A stretch of 64,000 nucleotides of DNA from Leptidea sinapis (taxonomy: Eukaryota > Arthropoda > Insecta > Lepidoptera > Pieridae), in contig NC_066310.1 of the NCBI RefSeq assembly GCF_905404315.1, positions 1,798,001 through 1,862,000 on the forward strand, written 5' to 3'. Shown piece after piece: positions 42,623 through 53,579 of this stretch (within the stretch, counting starts at the first letter, position 1; each line of letters begins with the position of its first letter). The position numbers were made by a program, and so were the translations under genes. The notes under the pieces are model-generated. The model was not told the DNA's origin. It worked only from the letters and a program-made list of their open reading frames with translations, and made no database searches.

Positions 42623-43460
42623 TTGTAAGAAACATTGCTTACTTAAGATGTTAACAGAATATTATTGATAATCCAATATTTTTCGTCAATTGACATGCAA
42701 AATATGTTATAAAATTGTCTAAGTGTCCAACACACTACTATTATATTGAATGTACTTGTCGGATTTCACAATGCTATTTTTAATATTTATAAAATTAAAA
42801 TTTAAATATATTTTATTATAAGACGTAAATAATTTAATTCATTTAGTATTAAGTAAGTAAGTCAACAAATTTAATGTCATAAAAGTATATTATTTACATA
42901 TACGAGTACTATTATCAAATTGACTAATTCATAATAATAATTCATTTTGTATTGAAAAATTCATTTAAACTATAGAAGCACTTATGTACTTTCAATTCAT
43001 TAGGCAATTTATTATACTTATATTTTCATATACATGCTATAACAATTTCTACTAAAAGATGCAGTTCTACAGAAGGGAATTATGAGTCTATTTGGATACC
43101 TTGTGTTTAAAACCTTGGAAGAAGTAGACGAACTTAGAAGAAGAAGAAGAACGAAGATTGTAGAAGATATAGATCGACCCGACAAGAATGAAGTCTAAGA
43201 ATGAAGCCGATCGGAGATGTCTTGGCTTGAAGTAAAGTGCTGTCTCGTCTCACAAAGAACACCAAGAATTATTTTTATATAAACTTCAAAAACGCATCAT
43301 AACTATCACAGGCGTGTAATGTCTGCAAAACTCAAACAACACCAATATTTGATACCTCGCCTTCATAAAGGTGTACTAAACGTAACTTAGGGAGATTTAT
43401 GACGCTGGAAGTGTGCTCGTGGAAGTAGCGTGCGAATGTTTGGTGTTTATATACATTGCT
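42623..43460. other. no gene recognised
   Basis: AT-rich, with an AGAAGAAGAAGA run near 43136-43150. No supportable feature. Confidence 0.35.
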
Positions 43461-43464
43461 GGTT

Positions 43465-43625
43465 TATGTCAATGCATAAAAACCATTTTTTTTCTCAAAA
43501 CTAATTCCTTTGGAAATCTTTTTAATGTCATTTCTAACAATACGAAGAGAAGATGCGGCGCAAGAAACTCTCCCAGCATTCTTTTTTGCGCTCTTTACAT
43601 CAACGCATCATTGTTATTAGACATA
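43465..43625 (-). mobile_element. LINE-E 3' UTR fragment
   Basis: Shares 'tttctcaaaactaattcctt', 'aatgtcatttctaacaatac', 'cggcgcaagaaactctccca' and 'gcattc-ttttttgcgctct' with 62815-63035 and, reversed, 8990-9190. Confidence 0.55.
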
Positions 43626-43629
43626 CGCT

Positions 43630-45070
43630 GACTAAATAAAGTAATCTTAACAACTCGCTTTAACTAAAAAAAGCGTGTTTTAAAGTTGAGTTGTGGTAGT
43701 GCTAGTTAAATAACTTAATAATATCTCGCACACTACTCGTCGCGTCTAAAATATTTTTTAGCGTACTACAGCTAAGTCCAATGTCCAAGTCTCGCAGAAG
43801 AGATCCGTCTGCTGTTCGCTTAATATACACAGGCGTGCTAGCCACGTAATTTCAAAATCGTCGACGTTGTATTCTCCTTTTCATTACCCTAGAACGTTAA
43901 CTGAATCGGAGTTGCGAGTCAACTTCATTTGAACGACCAGCTCGCTCGAAGTTACCAACACTGTTCTAACAAATTTAAAATATTTATACTACGATTAAAA
44001 GGATTATCTTATGCTATATAAATGATTTTCTATACTGTAAACTCAAAGCAAACGTCAAAATTTTGTAGAACACTCATTTAAATAAAACACTTTTATACAA
44101 TTAAAACGCGTGTAATTGTAATTTGTATTTTCATTAGATTTTTGCGTTAAAGTTACATTTTTATTATTATTTTAGTTAACCCGACGTTTCAAGACCTTTC
44201 CAGAGCTTGTTTTCAGAGGGTCTTTCGCATTTTAATCATTTAAAACTGTTTTGTTTAAATATGTAACACTCGCGTTAGTCAAACAGAATACTCATCTCCC
44301 AACAATTGACGTTTGATTTTGTTACGAGAATACGCATCATATGATTTACCTTAATCAGAACGTAACTTTATCACAATCGGAACTGAACCGTCAATTTGTG
44401 TTACGTATTCTCATAATTTAACTTTTTATAATTTTAATATAATTAATAACGAAATTTTACTTAACACAAGGTTGTTTCTATTCCTATTATATTTTTTACG
44501 AGAATAGGCGTACAGGGCGGTGCTTTGCCTCCAACACTCGGTTATGCTGGAATAACTATTTGAGCTGCCTGTTATTGAGTCCACTCGAAAAAAAAACTAA
44601 GTAAACAATTGTCATATGTCGCACGACAAAGCGTCAATGTATATTGCACAAGAGGATAGATCCATTTGTAAGTTCTTAAAATAGCTTATAGTACGGGCGA
44701 AGTGTAGGAAAGTTTGGACAGGATGGCAACACTGAAGATACATAGTGCAAGAAGCTTGACGTGAGTCTTTATATAAAAAAAATATACATGCAACTATGAC
44801 TATGAATTATAATGAAGGGGATATAATATATTATACCGATATACCGATACAACTTACTATATATTTACTTATCAAATCTTTCAAATGAATTTTGTTTCAG
44901 TTCCGATGAAAGTAAATTTTATAATAAGTATAACGTGGATTGACATCCAGGACCAGCTCCACATAAAGAAACTCCTTATCGGGCAGCAGTAAAAATAAAT
45001 CTTCGTGTCACATTTAACTATTGACTTCAACGGTGGAACCTTTGAGGAGTTGAAACGCAGAAATTTTTAA
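43630..45070. other. no gene; Family-F end at about 44090-44165
   Basis: 44095-44165 contains 'attaaaacgcgtgtaattgt' and 'ttcattagatttttgcgt', the reverse of the Family-F terminus. 'cccgacgtttcaagacc' at 44180 is a phrase typical of insect repeats. Nothing else can be supported. Confidence 0.4.
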
Positions 45071-45074
45071 TGAA

Positions 45075-45114
45075 CCTGATATGGGTAACTTCAACATTTG
45101 TTACCCATATCAGG
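45075..45114. repeat. perfect inverted repeat, 15-bp arms
   Basis: CCTGATATGGGTAAC (45075-45089), a 10-base loop, then the exact reverse complement (45100-45114). It lies about 20 bases before a degraded SINE-A. Confidence 0.8.
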
Positions 45115-45129
45115 AATTTTCCAAAAGAA

Positions 45130-45390
45130 ATTGACCAGTGGAGGCTTCTTTGCACAGGATGCCGACTAGGTGGGTACCAAACCAGTGCCTGTATCTACGT
45201 TGTCCGTCATAGCTAATGAAATTACTAGCCTATTGGAACTCAAAGTGACTGGCAAAATTGCAATGGCCCTCAGGATTTTAGGCTCAATCAAGAAATTAGC
45301 GACACTACCTTGTTATGGTCAGGCCGTGTAACTAAGTATAAGGTAAACGTCTAGCAGCTAGCTTGTCTCCTGACTTTTGATCATTGGCAT
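45130..45390 (+). mobile_element. SINE-A, strongly diverged
   Basis: Order of blocks retained ('ggcttctttgcacaggatgc', 'gtgcctgtatctac', 'agctaatgaaattact', 'ggccctcaggatttt', 'actaccttgttatggtcagg', 'ctagcttgtctcctgacttt') with numerous changes. An old copy. Confidence 0.6.
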
Positions 45391-45517
45391 TATTATGACT
45401 ACATTTTTTTTACTCTATTAGAAAGGAGCATGCTTTGTAATTAAAATGTTTGGAACCTAAAATCAACAAAAACAATTTTTCCCTTATACTCCAATTTCTC
45501 CCATTTATGTGTGAATT

Positions 45518-45833
45518 ACACCAGTAGGAGGCTCCTTTGCACAGGGTACCGGCTAGATTATGGGTACCACAACGGCGCCTATTTCTGTCGTGAAGCAGTA
45601 GTGTGTAATCATTATTGTGTTTCGGTCTGAAGGGCGCCGTACTTAGTGAAATTACTGGGCAAATGAGACTTAACATCTTATGTCTCAAGGTGGCGAGCGC
45701 AATGTTAGTGCCGCTCAGAATTTTTGGGTTTTTCAAGAATCCTGAGAGGCACTACATTGTAATGGGCAAGGCGTATCAGTTACCATCAACTGAACGTCCT
45801 GCTCGTCTCATCCCCTATTTTCATAAAAAAAAG
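45518..45833 (+). mobile_element. SINE-A, full length
   Basis: Near-consensus, from 'caccagtaggaggctccttt' to 'ccctattttcataaaaaaaa'. Arms GTGCCGCTCAGAA / AATCCTGAGAGGCAC at 45709-45752. A RTE fragment follows ~15 bases later. Confidence 0.9.
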
Positions 45834-45844
45834 TATAATTTATT

Positions 45845-46078
45845 TCTTGGATGGTAAGTGTTCGACGGACAGATGGCCGTTGGAGCAGTAAAGTCCTCGA
45901 ATGGCGACCACGTACCGGAAGATGCAGTGTTGGTAGGCCTCCCACAAGATGGCCCGACGATCTGGTCAAGATCGGAATACGTTGGATGAGAGCAGCGCAG
46001 GACTGGTCGTCGTGGAAATCTTTGAGGGAGGCTTTTGTCCAGCAGTGGACGTCTTCCGGCTGATGATGATGATGATGA
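45845..46078 (+). mobile_element. RTE C-terminus, 5' truncated, with (GAT)n tail
   Basis: Frame 45851-46063: RRTDGRWSSKVLEWRPRTGR, CSVGRPPTRWPDDLVKIGIR, WMRAAQDWSSWKSLREAFVQ, QWTSSG and stop. It is the best-preserved C-terminus of the main RTE in the window. A short GATGATGATGATGAT tail closes it. Confidence 0.85.
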
Positions 46079-46325
46079 ATGAAGTGTTCTGTGTGGCAGA
46101 AACGATGATAGCGGAGATGTGTAGGGGGGCAATGAGTGTTGAGAATCGTGGGTGATCCAAAGCACGGATCTTTGTGTGCTTTATGTGTATGTAAGTGAAA
46201 TGTTTAAGAATGATCAAATAAGTGAATCTTGTTGTTTTTATGTTTTAGTATACATGGTTAAGGAATAATGTCGTGAGTATCTGTATAAGTGATACTATAG
46301 AACTAACTAGCTTTTTTTACATTAA

Positions 46326-46664
46326 TCTATATATATATATAAAAATGAATTTTGGTCTTGAATTATTTGTGGAAGTCCAGGGAAGGTTTAAAAGGTGAAT
46401 AAATATGAAAGTTTTTGGAATTAAATAAAAACATAAATTTTGTTTTTCCTTTGATGTGTCCCCCGTCGTCCGATATTTGTTTTGTATGGACATATTTTCT
46501 ATGAGAGAATTTATTAACGCACGGTTTGACAGTTTTGCTGTGAAACAATTTCATTACAACAACAGGGTGCATATTTTACGAAATAATTCTTGATTTTATG
46601 AAATATTATCGACGAATTAATTTTTATTTATTATATACAGAACAACGTCTGTCGGGTCAACTAG
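46326..46664 (+). mobile_element. non-autonomous Helitron (339 bp)
   Basis: A, then TCTATATATATATATAAAAA; 3' hairpin ACAGA-ACAACG-TCTGT at 46637-46652, then CGGGTCAACTAG and T. All Helitron boundary rules are met. Its interior recurs in reverse orientation at 2388-2745. Confidence 0.85.
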
Positions 46665-47005
46665 TAATAATATAAAATTTGCTTTTCTGCATTTGTGCGA
46701 GTTTTGTTCTAGAATCATCGCTCATATTTACCGCGCATCTCCAAGTTGAGGATGAATTGTTCTCTTTAACAGTAGAGCGGTAAGATGAAATCTGAATGAA
46801 GATTCTGAAAAGGAAATGTGTCTAACTCGTTTCCTGATTGCAGCTGCTTCCCTTACCTTTATCTACTTATTTATTGTTGTATGCGAGCCGAGTTGTACCC
46901 GATCGAGTAATTATGGACTTACACGTTAGTGAAAAGTTGACTAGCTTTTTGTATTTATTTTAATTAAGGCTAAAACTATGTAAAATGTATAGCTGTTTGT
47001 GTTCC
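46665..47005. other. no gene recognised
   Basis: Ordinary sequence without matches. Confidence 0.35.
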
Positions 47006-47009
47006 AAAT

Positions 47010-47047
47010 AAAAAAAAGATCAGAAGGACACTTCTGATCTTTTTTTT
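47010..47047. repeat. perfect inverted repeat, 17-bp arms, 4-base loop
   Basis: A(8)GATCAGAAG, GACA, CTTCTGATCT(8). It looks like a bacterial terminator, but the context is eukaryotic; an A-tail to T-tail junction of two inserted ends is more plausible. Confidence 0.85.
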
Positions 47048-47187
47048 AAGAATAAGACATTATTCAGCAAGATCGTCACCGAAAGGTTAGTGATGCGTAC
47101 TGCCTTCTGTGATGTAACGCCGCTAAGAATTTAGGAAAGACTATAATTGTGATCATCAGCACCGTGATTCCACTCATCATCTTGGGA

Positions 47188-47449
47188 CATATGATCAGGG
47201 GCGTGCACTGGTTTTCTAACAAGGTAGGTACTGTGGATCTAACTAGTTGTAGTTGAGCTTTGGAATAAACAAAGATTTAGTATCTCGCGTAAGGTAACAT
47301 TTTATGAGTGGGTGTTCAATAGAAGTTTGGTAATAAAATAACGGCACCATATTAAATTGACTTTAACACTAGTGCTATATCTAGTTAGATTAATGACTAG
47401 GTAGGCACTGCCTAATTGCCTATATCATATGCACGCCCCTGCATATGAT
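47188..47449. mobile_element. hAT-type MITE with perfect 8-bp target-site duplication
   Basis: CATATGAT at 47188-47195 and 47442-47449 flanks a 246-bp element (47196-47441) that starts CAGGGGCGTGCA and ends with the exact reverse complement. Subterminal 'aaggtaggtactg' / 'taggtaggcactgcc' motifs repeat. An 8-bp duplication and CAGGG ends are features of the hAT superfamily. Non-coding, so it needs a transposase from elsewhere. Confidence 0.88.
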
Positions 47450-47489
47450 GTAATATCTCATAAGCTCAGCAATATAAGGCATTGACTAT

Positions 47490-47738
47490 TTGACGTTTGA
47501 GTATGTTTATTGCATCATTTTACATATTATATTGTAATTGAAATGATTTGTGAATCGATGGAAATGTAAATCTTGATATAAAAGAGTGGCAATGAGTTTC
47601 TTGCTACTTCTTCTCATTAGCTACCCTTCAGGAAGTAGCGGTAGATTCAGAAAAATATTTTGACTTTGATTAAGTGTCATTTACGTGACCTACATGAATA
47701 AAGTGATTTTGATTTGATTTTATCAGTACCTACAGCAA
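47490..47738 (+). mobile_element. LINE-G 3' end
   Basis: 'gagtttcttgctacttcttc', 'tcattagctacccttcagga', 'ttaagtgtcatttacgtgac', then 'aataaagtgattttgatttg'. The left boundary is approximate. Confidence 0.6.
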
Positions 47739-47839
47739 ACCGAAGCAATGCCTACTGCTTGCAGTGAAGTGGCAGAAAAAGTCACAGCTATAGTAGTCAT
47801 AGCGAAGCAGCTGGTATCCTGTGCTAAAAGCCTCCCACT

Positions 47840-48165
47840 AGTAACTCGATCGCTCGATTCATAATCTTTACGAACAAGTCGTGATATAGAAGCCCAGTAA
47901 AAAGCGCAGTCATAATTTAGTATTTCATAAAATAGTATAACTGGCAGCTTAGATTTGCCTGGGCTCGGATTTAATGCACTTGGGAAACTTAGTACATTTA
48001 TAACAACAGTAATAACGGTTTATGAAATATGAACTATAAACGAAAATTTCGTAGTTTCAAAGTTCGAAGCGAAAGGGCACGTTGTTCGAAATGGCTTGAT
48101 GTATGTTACAGAACTGATTCGCTTTCAAGTGCATTTTATTATTTGAGAAGTGAAATAATTGAAAT
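47840..48165. other. no gene recognised
   Basis: The long frame from 48029 is the start of the frame that becomes LINE-D; its first part matches nothing. Confidence 0.35.
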
Positions 48166-48169
48166 TATA

Positions 48170-48497
48170 TGCGATGTATATGCTTTTACAACAAGATCCC
48201 AGAAAATGTTCAAAACAATTGTTAAAAAACGTTTGTGTGGTAATGGTTACTATAACATAAATGACTTTCTTAATGATACCACAGATTGGGAATGGAGTGA
48301 CCGCCCTCAGGCTATTAAATACTAAGTTTAATTGTACAATATTACTTTGTAAACATATTTATTCAATGAAAATAAAAAGCCCGCCGAGTTTGTTGCGCCC
48401 ATTCTTCTCAGGTCTGAGGCATTCATTTTGGAATGGGTGGTAGATTTTGACCTTCAATAAGTGATGAAAACTATTTGAATTTGAATTTGAATATATG
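48170..48497 (+). mobile_element. LINE-D 3' end, best copy
   Basis: Frame to 48325: DVYAFTTRSQKMFKTIVKKR, LCGNGYYNINDFLNDTTDWE, WSDRPQAIKY and stop. Then the UTR with 'cccgccgagtttgttgcgcc', 'cattcttctcaggtctgagg', and the (ATTTGA)n end at 48472-48493. It has a deletion of ~20 bases relative to 38.2 kb that keeps the frame. Confidence 0.72.
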
Positions 48498-48729
48498 TTA
48501 CATGTAATATATTATGCATCTTGTCTTATCGTGGATACAGAAAAAAATATTGAAAAATTATACTTTCTTGGGCAGTGTTTCGCATCGACATCGACGTGTA
48601 CCTTAAAAATCGCCAACACCGGCGTCATGGCAACGCTCATATGTGTTTTTCAGTAGAATAAAGAGGATAGTGTCAAAAAGAAGAATATTGTATGAGTAAC
48701 ACAAGTGTATATTTTCATTGATAATATCT

Positions 48730-48830
48730 TATATTTATTATATTTACAATACTATGACTACATAAAATTAAAACTATCATTACGTGGAAGCGTAAGAAGA
48801 ATAGGTACTGGCAGCATTTTCGCGTTCAAT
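48730..48830 (-). mobile_element. Family-W 3' fragment
   Basis: 'tttacaatactatgactaca', 'taaaattaaaactatcatta' and 'actggcagcatt-tcgcgtt' match the last ~90 bases of the 35.7 kb element. Confidence 0.65.
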
Positions 48831-49845
48831 ATATATAAATATATATATTATTTGAATGACTCTCACCATCGTAACTAACGTATAAACAAACAGCGTGCGA
48901 AACAGAAGAATATCTCCAAACGAAATACAACAAGATAGTTAAAAATTATTCATTATACTAATATATATAAGTTTAATATTAATAATACTAATTAATGCCA
49001 AGCGTGGCTGACTGTTTGCGACTTGATAATCAAAATCAGTTATAGTAACAATAGCTCACTTTGTCTCTTACGTTCTCTTTGTCTATTCGCTATTATATTG
49101 TAATTCTATGGGTTCTCATGTAAAAAATAATGATATAAATATAGACTTGGAAAGCCTTTCCATTGCAAAATGTCTGACAACTACTTGGGATAGATAAAAA
49201 TCTTCCGCCGAATTCAAAACAATTAGGGGACAAATTTGTTAAAACTCCCTCCGGCCAACGCTTTTGGTATTCACCTTCGCATTTTTTGCGGAGATAACCG
49301 AAAAGATTGTAATATCGATAAATTTTCAGCGAGAAATCGAGTGGAAATACGCTATGAATGGACAAAGTTGATTTATTTCGTTTGATATTCGTGGGCACGA
49401 ACGTAAATTTTAATATTTTTTTTTGGCGGATGAGATTTAACTCTTGATAGCAAACGTTGTTTATGGTTTTAGAACAATTTTTTTCAATTGAATCTTTTAT
49501 TTTTTATAAAAGTGTTGTAGGGCGAGTCGTTCCCTTTAAATATGAATCGAAGGAGGAATGGCTGGTCCATGCGTCATGCTCATGAGCTGACGATACTTGT
49601 GGTGGCAAGATGATTCATGTTCTTTCTTTCTTGGATTTCTTCTTCGGAAGTTTTGCTATATATTTTAAAAGTTTATTTATATATATTTATTGTTGTAAAT
49701 AATCTTCAATAAAATGCTCACATAATATGTATTAACAGTATATGTGGATCTACTGTACTCCATAACTTTTGTGTTTTTTTATTCATTTATATATTTTATT
49801 GACTTACGGTCATTTTCAATAACCTATCTATTCTTAGTTTAACTT
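48831..49845. other. no gene recognised
   Basis: The frame at 49093-49398 (-) has no motif. Sequence near 49000-49040 ('gccaagcgtggctgactgtt') echoes 5595-5650 ('agccaaacgtggccgactgt'), a short shared phrase that may mark another dispersed repeat. Confidence 0.38.
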
Positions 49846-49847
49846 AC

Positions 49848-51200
49848 TCATCATCAACCGGAAAACGTCCACTGCTGGACAAAGGCCTCCCCCTAAAATT
49901 TCCACGACGATCGGTTCTGCGCTGCCCTCATCCAACGTATTCCGGTCTTGACCAGATCGTCGGTCCATCTTGTGGGGGGCCCTCCAACACTGCGTCTTCC
50001 GGTACGTGGTCGCCATTCGAGGACTTTACTGCCCCAACGGCCATCTGTCCGTCGAACTATGTGCCCTGCCCACTGCCACTTCAGTTTTGCAATCGTTTGG
50101 ATTATGTCGGTTACTTTGGTTCTCCTACGGATCTCATCATTTCTGATTCAACCTCGCAGGGAAACTCCGAGCATAGCCCTCTCCATTGCCCTCTGAGCGA
50201 CCATGAGCTTTCTCATAAGGCCCATAGTTAGCGACCACATCTGTGTACGTAAGTCAACACTGGCAACACAGACTGCTTGAAAACCTTCGTCTTTAGACAC
50301 TGCGGTATTTGGGACAAAAAGAATTTACGGAGCTTCCCGAACGCTGCCCATCCCAGTTGGATTCGACGAGTGACCTCCTTCTCGAAATTGGACCTTCCTA
50401 ACTGGATTGTTTGCCCGAGGTAGACGTACTCGTCAACAATTTCGAGAGTACAGTTCCCAATTGTTATGGGAGTAGGTGCGACATGGACATTTGACATGAT
50501 CTTCGTCTTGTCCATGTTCATTTTGAGCCCTACTCCTTGGGAAGCTGTATTGAGGCCATCGAGGATATGGCTTAAGTCTTCCATGGTCTCTGCCATGATA
50601 ACGATACCGTCTGCAAATCGAAGATGAGTGATGTATTCGCCGTTGATGTTGGTGCCCAATCCGTTCCAGTCCAGAAGCTTAAAGACATCTTCTAACGCAG
50701 CGGTGAACAGCTTGGGCGATATGACATCGCCTTATCTGACTCCCCGCTGCAGTCGGATAGGCTTCGAGATCTGATCCTGGAGACGGACTGACATGGTGGC
50801 GTTTCTAAACAAACACTTCAACGCTTCGATATATCGGTAATCAATGTGGCACCTCTGGAGAGACTGAAGCACCGCCCAGGTCTCGATCGAATCAAAGGCT
50901 TTCTCATAGTCCGAACGCCAAGCATAATGGCTGGTTATACTCCTTTGTCTTCTGTATAACCAGCCGCAGCGTATGTATGTGGTCTATGGTGCTAAAGCCT
51001 TGCCGGAAACCGGCATGTCCGGGAGGCTGGAAGTCGTGCAGCCTGCGCACGAGACGATTCGTGATAACCCTAGAGAAAAGCTTATATACATGGCTCAGAA
51101 GTGATATGGGCCGATAGTTCTTCAAAAGCATTTTATCGCACTTTTTGAAGAACAGCACCACATATTGGACATAACTATATACTAACCCCTTTAGGATGTA
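49848..51200 (-). mobile_element. RTE-clade LINE, 5' truncated in the RT domain
   Basis: The longest RTE copy. Minus strand from ~51200: FFKKCDKMLLKNYRPISLLS, HVYKLFSRVITNRLVRRLHD, HAGFRQGFSTIDHIHTLR (early RT motifs), later GDVISP, then ITHLRFADGIVIMAETMEDL, KMNMDKTKIMSN and VYLGQTIQLGRSNFEKEVTR, and the C-terminus down to the QQWTS-like region at ~49860. Two changes would inactivate it: the catalytic FADD reads FADG (about 50609-50620), and the R-Q-G-D motif has a stop instead of Q (TTA on the plus strand at 50732-50734). Frame shifts separate the pieces. The endonuclease domain is absent. Confidence 0.88.
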
Positions 51201-51209
51201 ACGAAATAA

Positions 51210-51521
51210 ATTATGGTGCAATTGTTTATCTTATATAGGTCTACAGAAGAGTCAAAGATGGCGTATGTTCTGGATCTCTTAAGGATAACATACTATCACC
51301 ATTTTAACACCTTGGCAAATTGGCAATTATATAAAAGCATCTGTTTACACAAATACTATATTGATCTTTATCATTTTATTAGTTCATTCAGAAATACGTT
51401 TTTGTTTCATTAACTCATTAAATTTGATTACATATTTCTGACAGCTTTAAACTAGATTAGTCCCGAGGACCTTCATATTTTTTTTTTCTATTAACAGAAC
51501 AGCGTCTGTCAGGTCAGCTAG
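51210..51521 (+). mobile_element. Helitron 3' end; start not located
   Basis: The hairpin ACAGA-ACAGCG-TCTGT (51495-51510) and GGTCAGCTAG (51512-51521) followed by T give a clear Helitron 3' end. No matching TC start could be placed; the interior ORFs are not meaningful. Confidence 0.5.
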
Positions 51522-51584
51522 TATTAAATATACCTAATTAAAATTATTTTTAAAACAATGAAACTGTTAATGTTGATTTAAAAG

Positions 51585-51738
51585 AATCGTAAAAGTGAGT
51601 TTCTTGCCACTTCTTCTCATTAAATCTCATCCTTTTCCAAAATGGTGGTAAATGGTAGAAAGTACAACTTTGCACTTTCTTAGGCGTCATTTCCTCGACC
51701 TTAATGAATAGAGTGATTTAAATCTTAAATAAACGGTT
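51585..51738 (+). mobile_element. LINE-G 3' end
   Basis: 'gagtttcttgccacttcttc', 'tcattaaatctcatcctttt', 'taggcgtcatttcctcgacc', 'aatagagtgatttaaatctt'. Confidence 0.6.
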
Positions 51739-51804
51739 GTACATATTTATGTTACACTTAGTAGGTACTTACTAATTAATTTAATTTAATTAACCTTAAG
51801 ATAG

Positions 51805-52110
51805 CAGTGAGAGGCTCCTTTGCACAGCATTCCAGCTAGATTATGGGTACCAACGGCGCCTATTTCTGCCATGAAGCAGTAATGTGTAAGCATTATTGTG
51901 TTTCGATCTGAAGGGCGCCGTAGCTACTGTAATTACTGGGCAAATGCAAGACTTACCATCTTATGGCTCAGGGTGACGAGGGCAATTGTAGTGCCGCTCA
52001 TAGTTTTTGGGTTTTTCAAGAATCCTGAAAGGCACTGCATTGTAATGGGAAGGGCGTATCAATTATCATCAGTAGAACGTGCTGCTCGTCTCGTCCCGTG
52101 GCTATAATAC
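51805..52110 (+). mobile_element. SINE-A, near full length
   Basis: From 'gtgagaggctcctttgcaca' to 'gctcgtctcgtcccgtgg'. The A tail is lost. Arms GTGCCGCTCATAG / TCCTGAAAGGCAC at about 51991-52036. Confidence 0.85.
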
Positions 52111-52425
52111 ATATATATATGTGGCTAAAATACCCCAAGATCTTTTAATAGCAGGTTGTGGACAATATAGTGCCAATTCACTATTGTAGTGTGTGTATTT
52201 GTGTGTATGCATGCAGTAGTGTGCAATCATTATGGTTTCCGTAAATAATGTATTTCGCGTCAGTGACTCACTCTTTACTAGGTACCATTAACAGATATCC
52301 TAAACACCAATAACACACTAGAACTACTTGTTATAGGTATGACGCAGAATGTTCACTTTATCGCTCAGGTACTAAATGAATCAACAAACCAAAGAAGCTT
52401 CTAGTTATACAAGTATTCTCGTACA
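52111..52425. other. no gene recognised
   Basis: Ordinary; no match. Confidence 0.35.
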
Positions 52426-52427
52426 GC

Positions 52428-52850
52428 CTCATCATCATCAAATCAGCAGGAAGACGTCCTCTACTGGAAGAAGGCCCCCTTCAAAGATCTCTACGATGAT
52501 CGGTCCTACGCTGCCCTCATCCAACCTATTTCAGCGATCTTTACCAGATCATCGGTCTATCTTGTGGGGGGCCTACCACCACTGCGTCTTTTGGTACGTG
52601 TTCGCCTATCGACTATTTTACAGCCCAAATGGCTCTCTGTACGTCGAGCTATGTGCCCTGCCCACTGCCACTTCAATTTCGCAATAATTGGGGCTATGAC
52701 TTTAGTTATTCCACGGATCTCTTCATTTCTGCCTTGATCTCGCAAGGAATACCGGGATCTCCGAGCATATCTCCATATCCCTCTCCATTGCCCTCTGAGC
52801 GACAATGAGCTTTTTCATCAGGCCCATATATAGAAACCCCGTCGGCGACT
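52428..52850 (-). mobile_element. RTE C-terminal fragment
   Basis: Minus strand: SLRGQWRGIWRYARRSRYSL, RDQGRNEEIRGITKVIAPII, AKLKWQWAGHIARRTESHLG, later KRRSGGRPPTR, ending at the (GAT)n-like left end near 52430. It continues the RTE pattern R-RGM--ISLRDQ-RNEEIRRRTKV---IAKLKWQWAGHIARR. Confidence 0.8.
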
Positions 52851-53049
52851 CATACAGCCTAGTAAGTAAGAAAAACGTGTTTTTATAAAACATTCTCCAC
52901 TAAAACAGACATAATAAAAAAACATACACACACAAACCTCTTTTTTGTGAGTTTGCTAATTATGTATAATAATGTATAAGCTTTCGCAAGGATCTAGCCC
53001 CTGCAAAACACGGGTATCCTACCGCAGAGGGTAGGGCACAAACCATTCT

Positions 53050-53082
53050 TTATTAATAGTATATGGTACATACTATTAATAA
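53050..53082. repeat. perfect inverted repeat, 13-bp arms
   Basis: TTATTAATAGTAT (53050-53062), 7-base loop, exact reverse complement (53070-53082). Confidence 0.8.
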
Positions 53083-53164
53083 AAATGAAATAAGCCTTTA
53101 TTGCTGTTCACATATATTATAAACGATACTTAACTAAGTATAAACTTAAATCTAAATTATGTTA

Positions 53165-53315
53165 TGTTAAACAGCTTGTCTTTCGACAAAGGCCTCCTCT
53201 GAAGATTTCCACGCCTCTCTATCTTTCGCTATTTAGATCCATTTAGGCCCAGCTATCTTTTTACTTCATTTTCCCAGCGTTTAGTTTGTCGCCCTTTTCT
53301 TCTACTACCATATAC
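53165..53315 (-). mobile_element. fragment of a second RTE subfamily
   Basis: 'tttcgacaaaggcctcctct' and 'gaagatttccacgcc' are the RTE terminus; the next part ('ccatttaggcccagctatct', 'tttagtttgtcgcccttttc') differs from the main family. A short non-coding remnant. Confidence 0.45.
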
Positions 53316-53579
53316 TATTAAACTTGATTAAATGATGATTATTATAATTTTTCAGATTACAAAAACAACTAGTTATGTTAAGGTCAAGGTTCCTTAACGC
53401 CGGTAGGTAAGTACATATACAATTCTACTACTCCCGCGAACGTTCGTTGTAACCTAGCTAATAGTATTTACATACTAACTTAACCAATTAACTTTTTTCC
53501 ATAGGACTTGTAGTTTTGTATTACTTACGTAATTGTGAGACTCAAACCATTTAGTACAGATAACACCTACAATAATGTT

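Larger units (their letters stand above)
47060..47838 (-). mobile_element. SINE-A, old, split by a MITE and a LINE end
   Basis: Pieces at 47060-47195 ('gatgtaacgccgctaagaat', 'tataattgtgatcat', 'catcttgggacatatgat'), 47450-47475 ('gtaatatctcataag') and 47750-47838 ('gcagtgaagtggcagaaaaa', 'tcctgtgctaaaagcctccc') follow SINE-A order. The gaps are the MITE at 47196-47441 and LINE-G at 47490-47735. Confidence 0.6.

Noticed and set aside
42444..42635. Minus-strand frame with RFVSF repeats
   Set aside because: It is a translation of the (GAAAC)n microsatellite.
47010..47047. Rho-independent terminator look-alike
   Set aside because: The hairpin and T run match the form, but the surroundings are clearly eukaryotic with no upstream bacterial gene.
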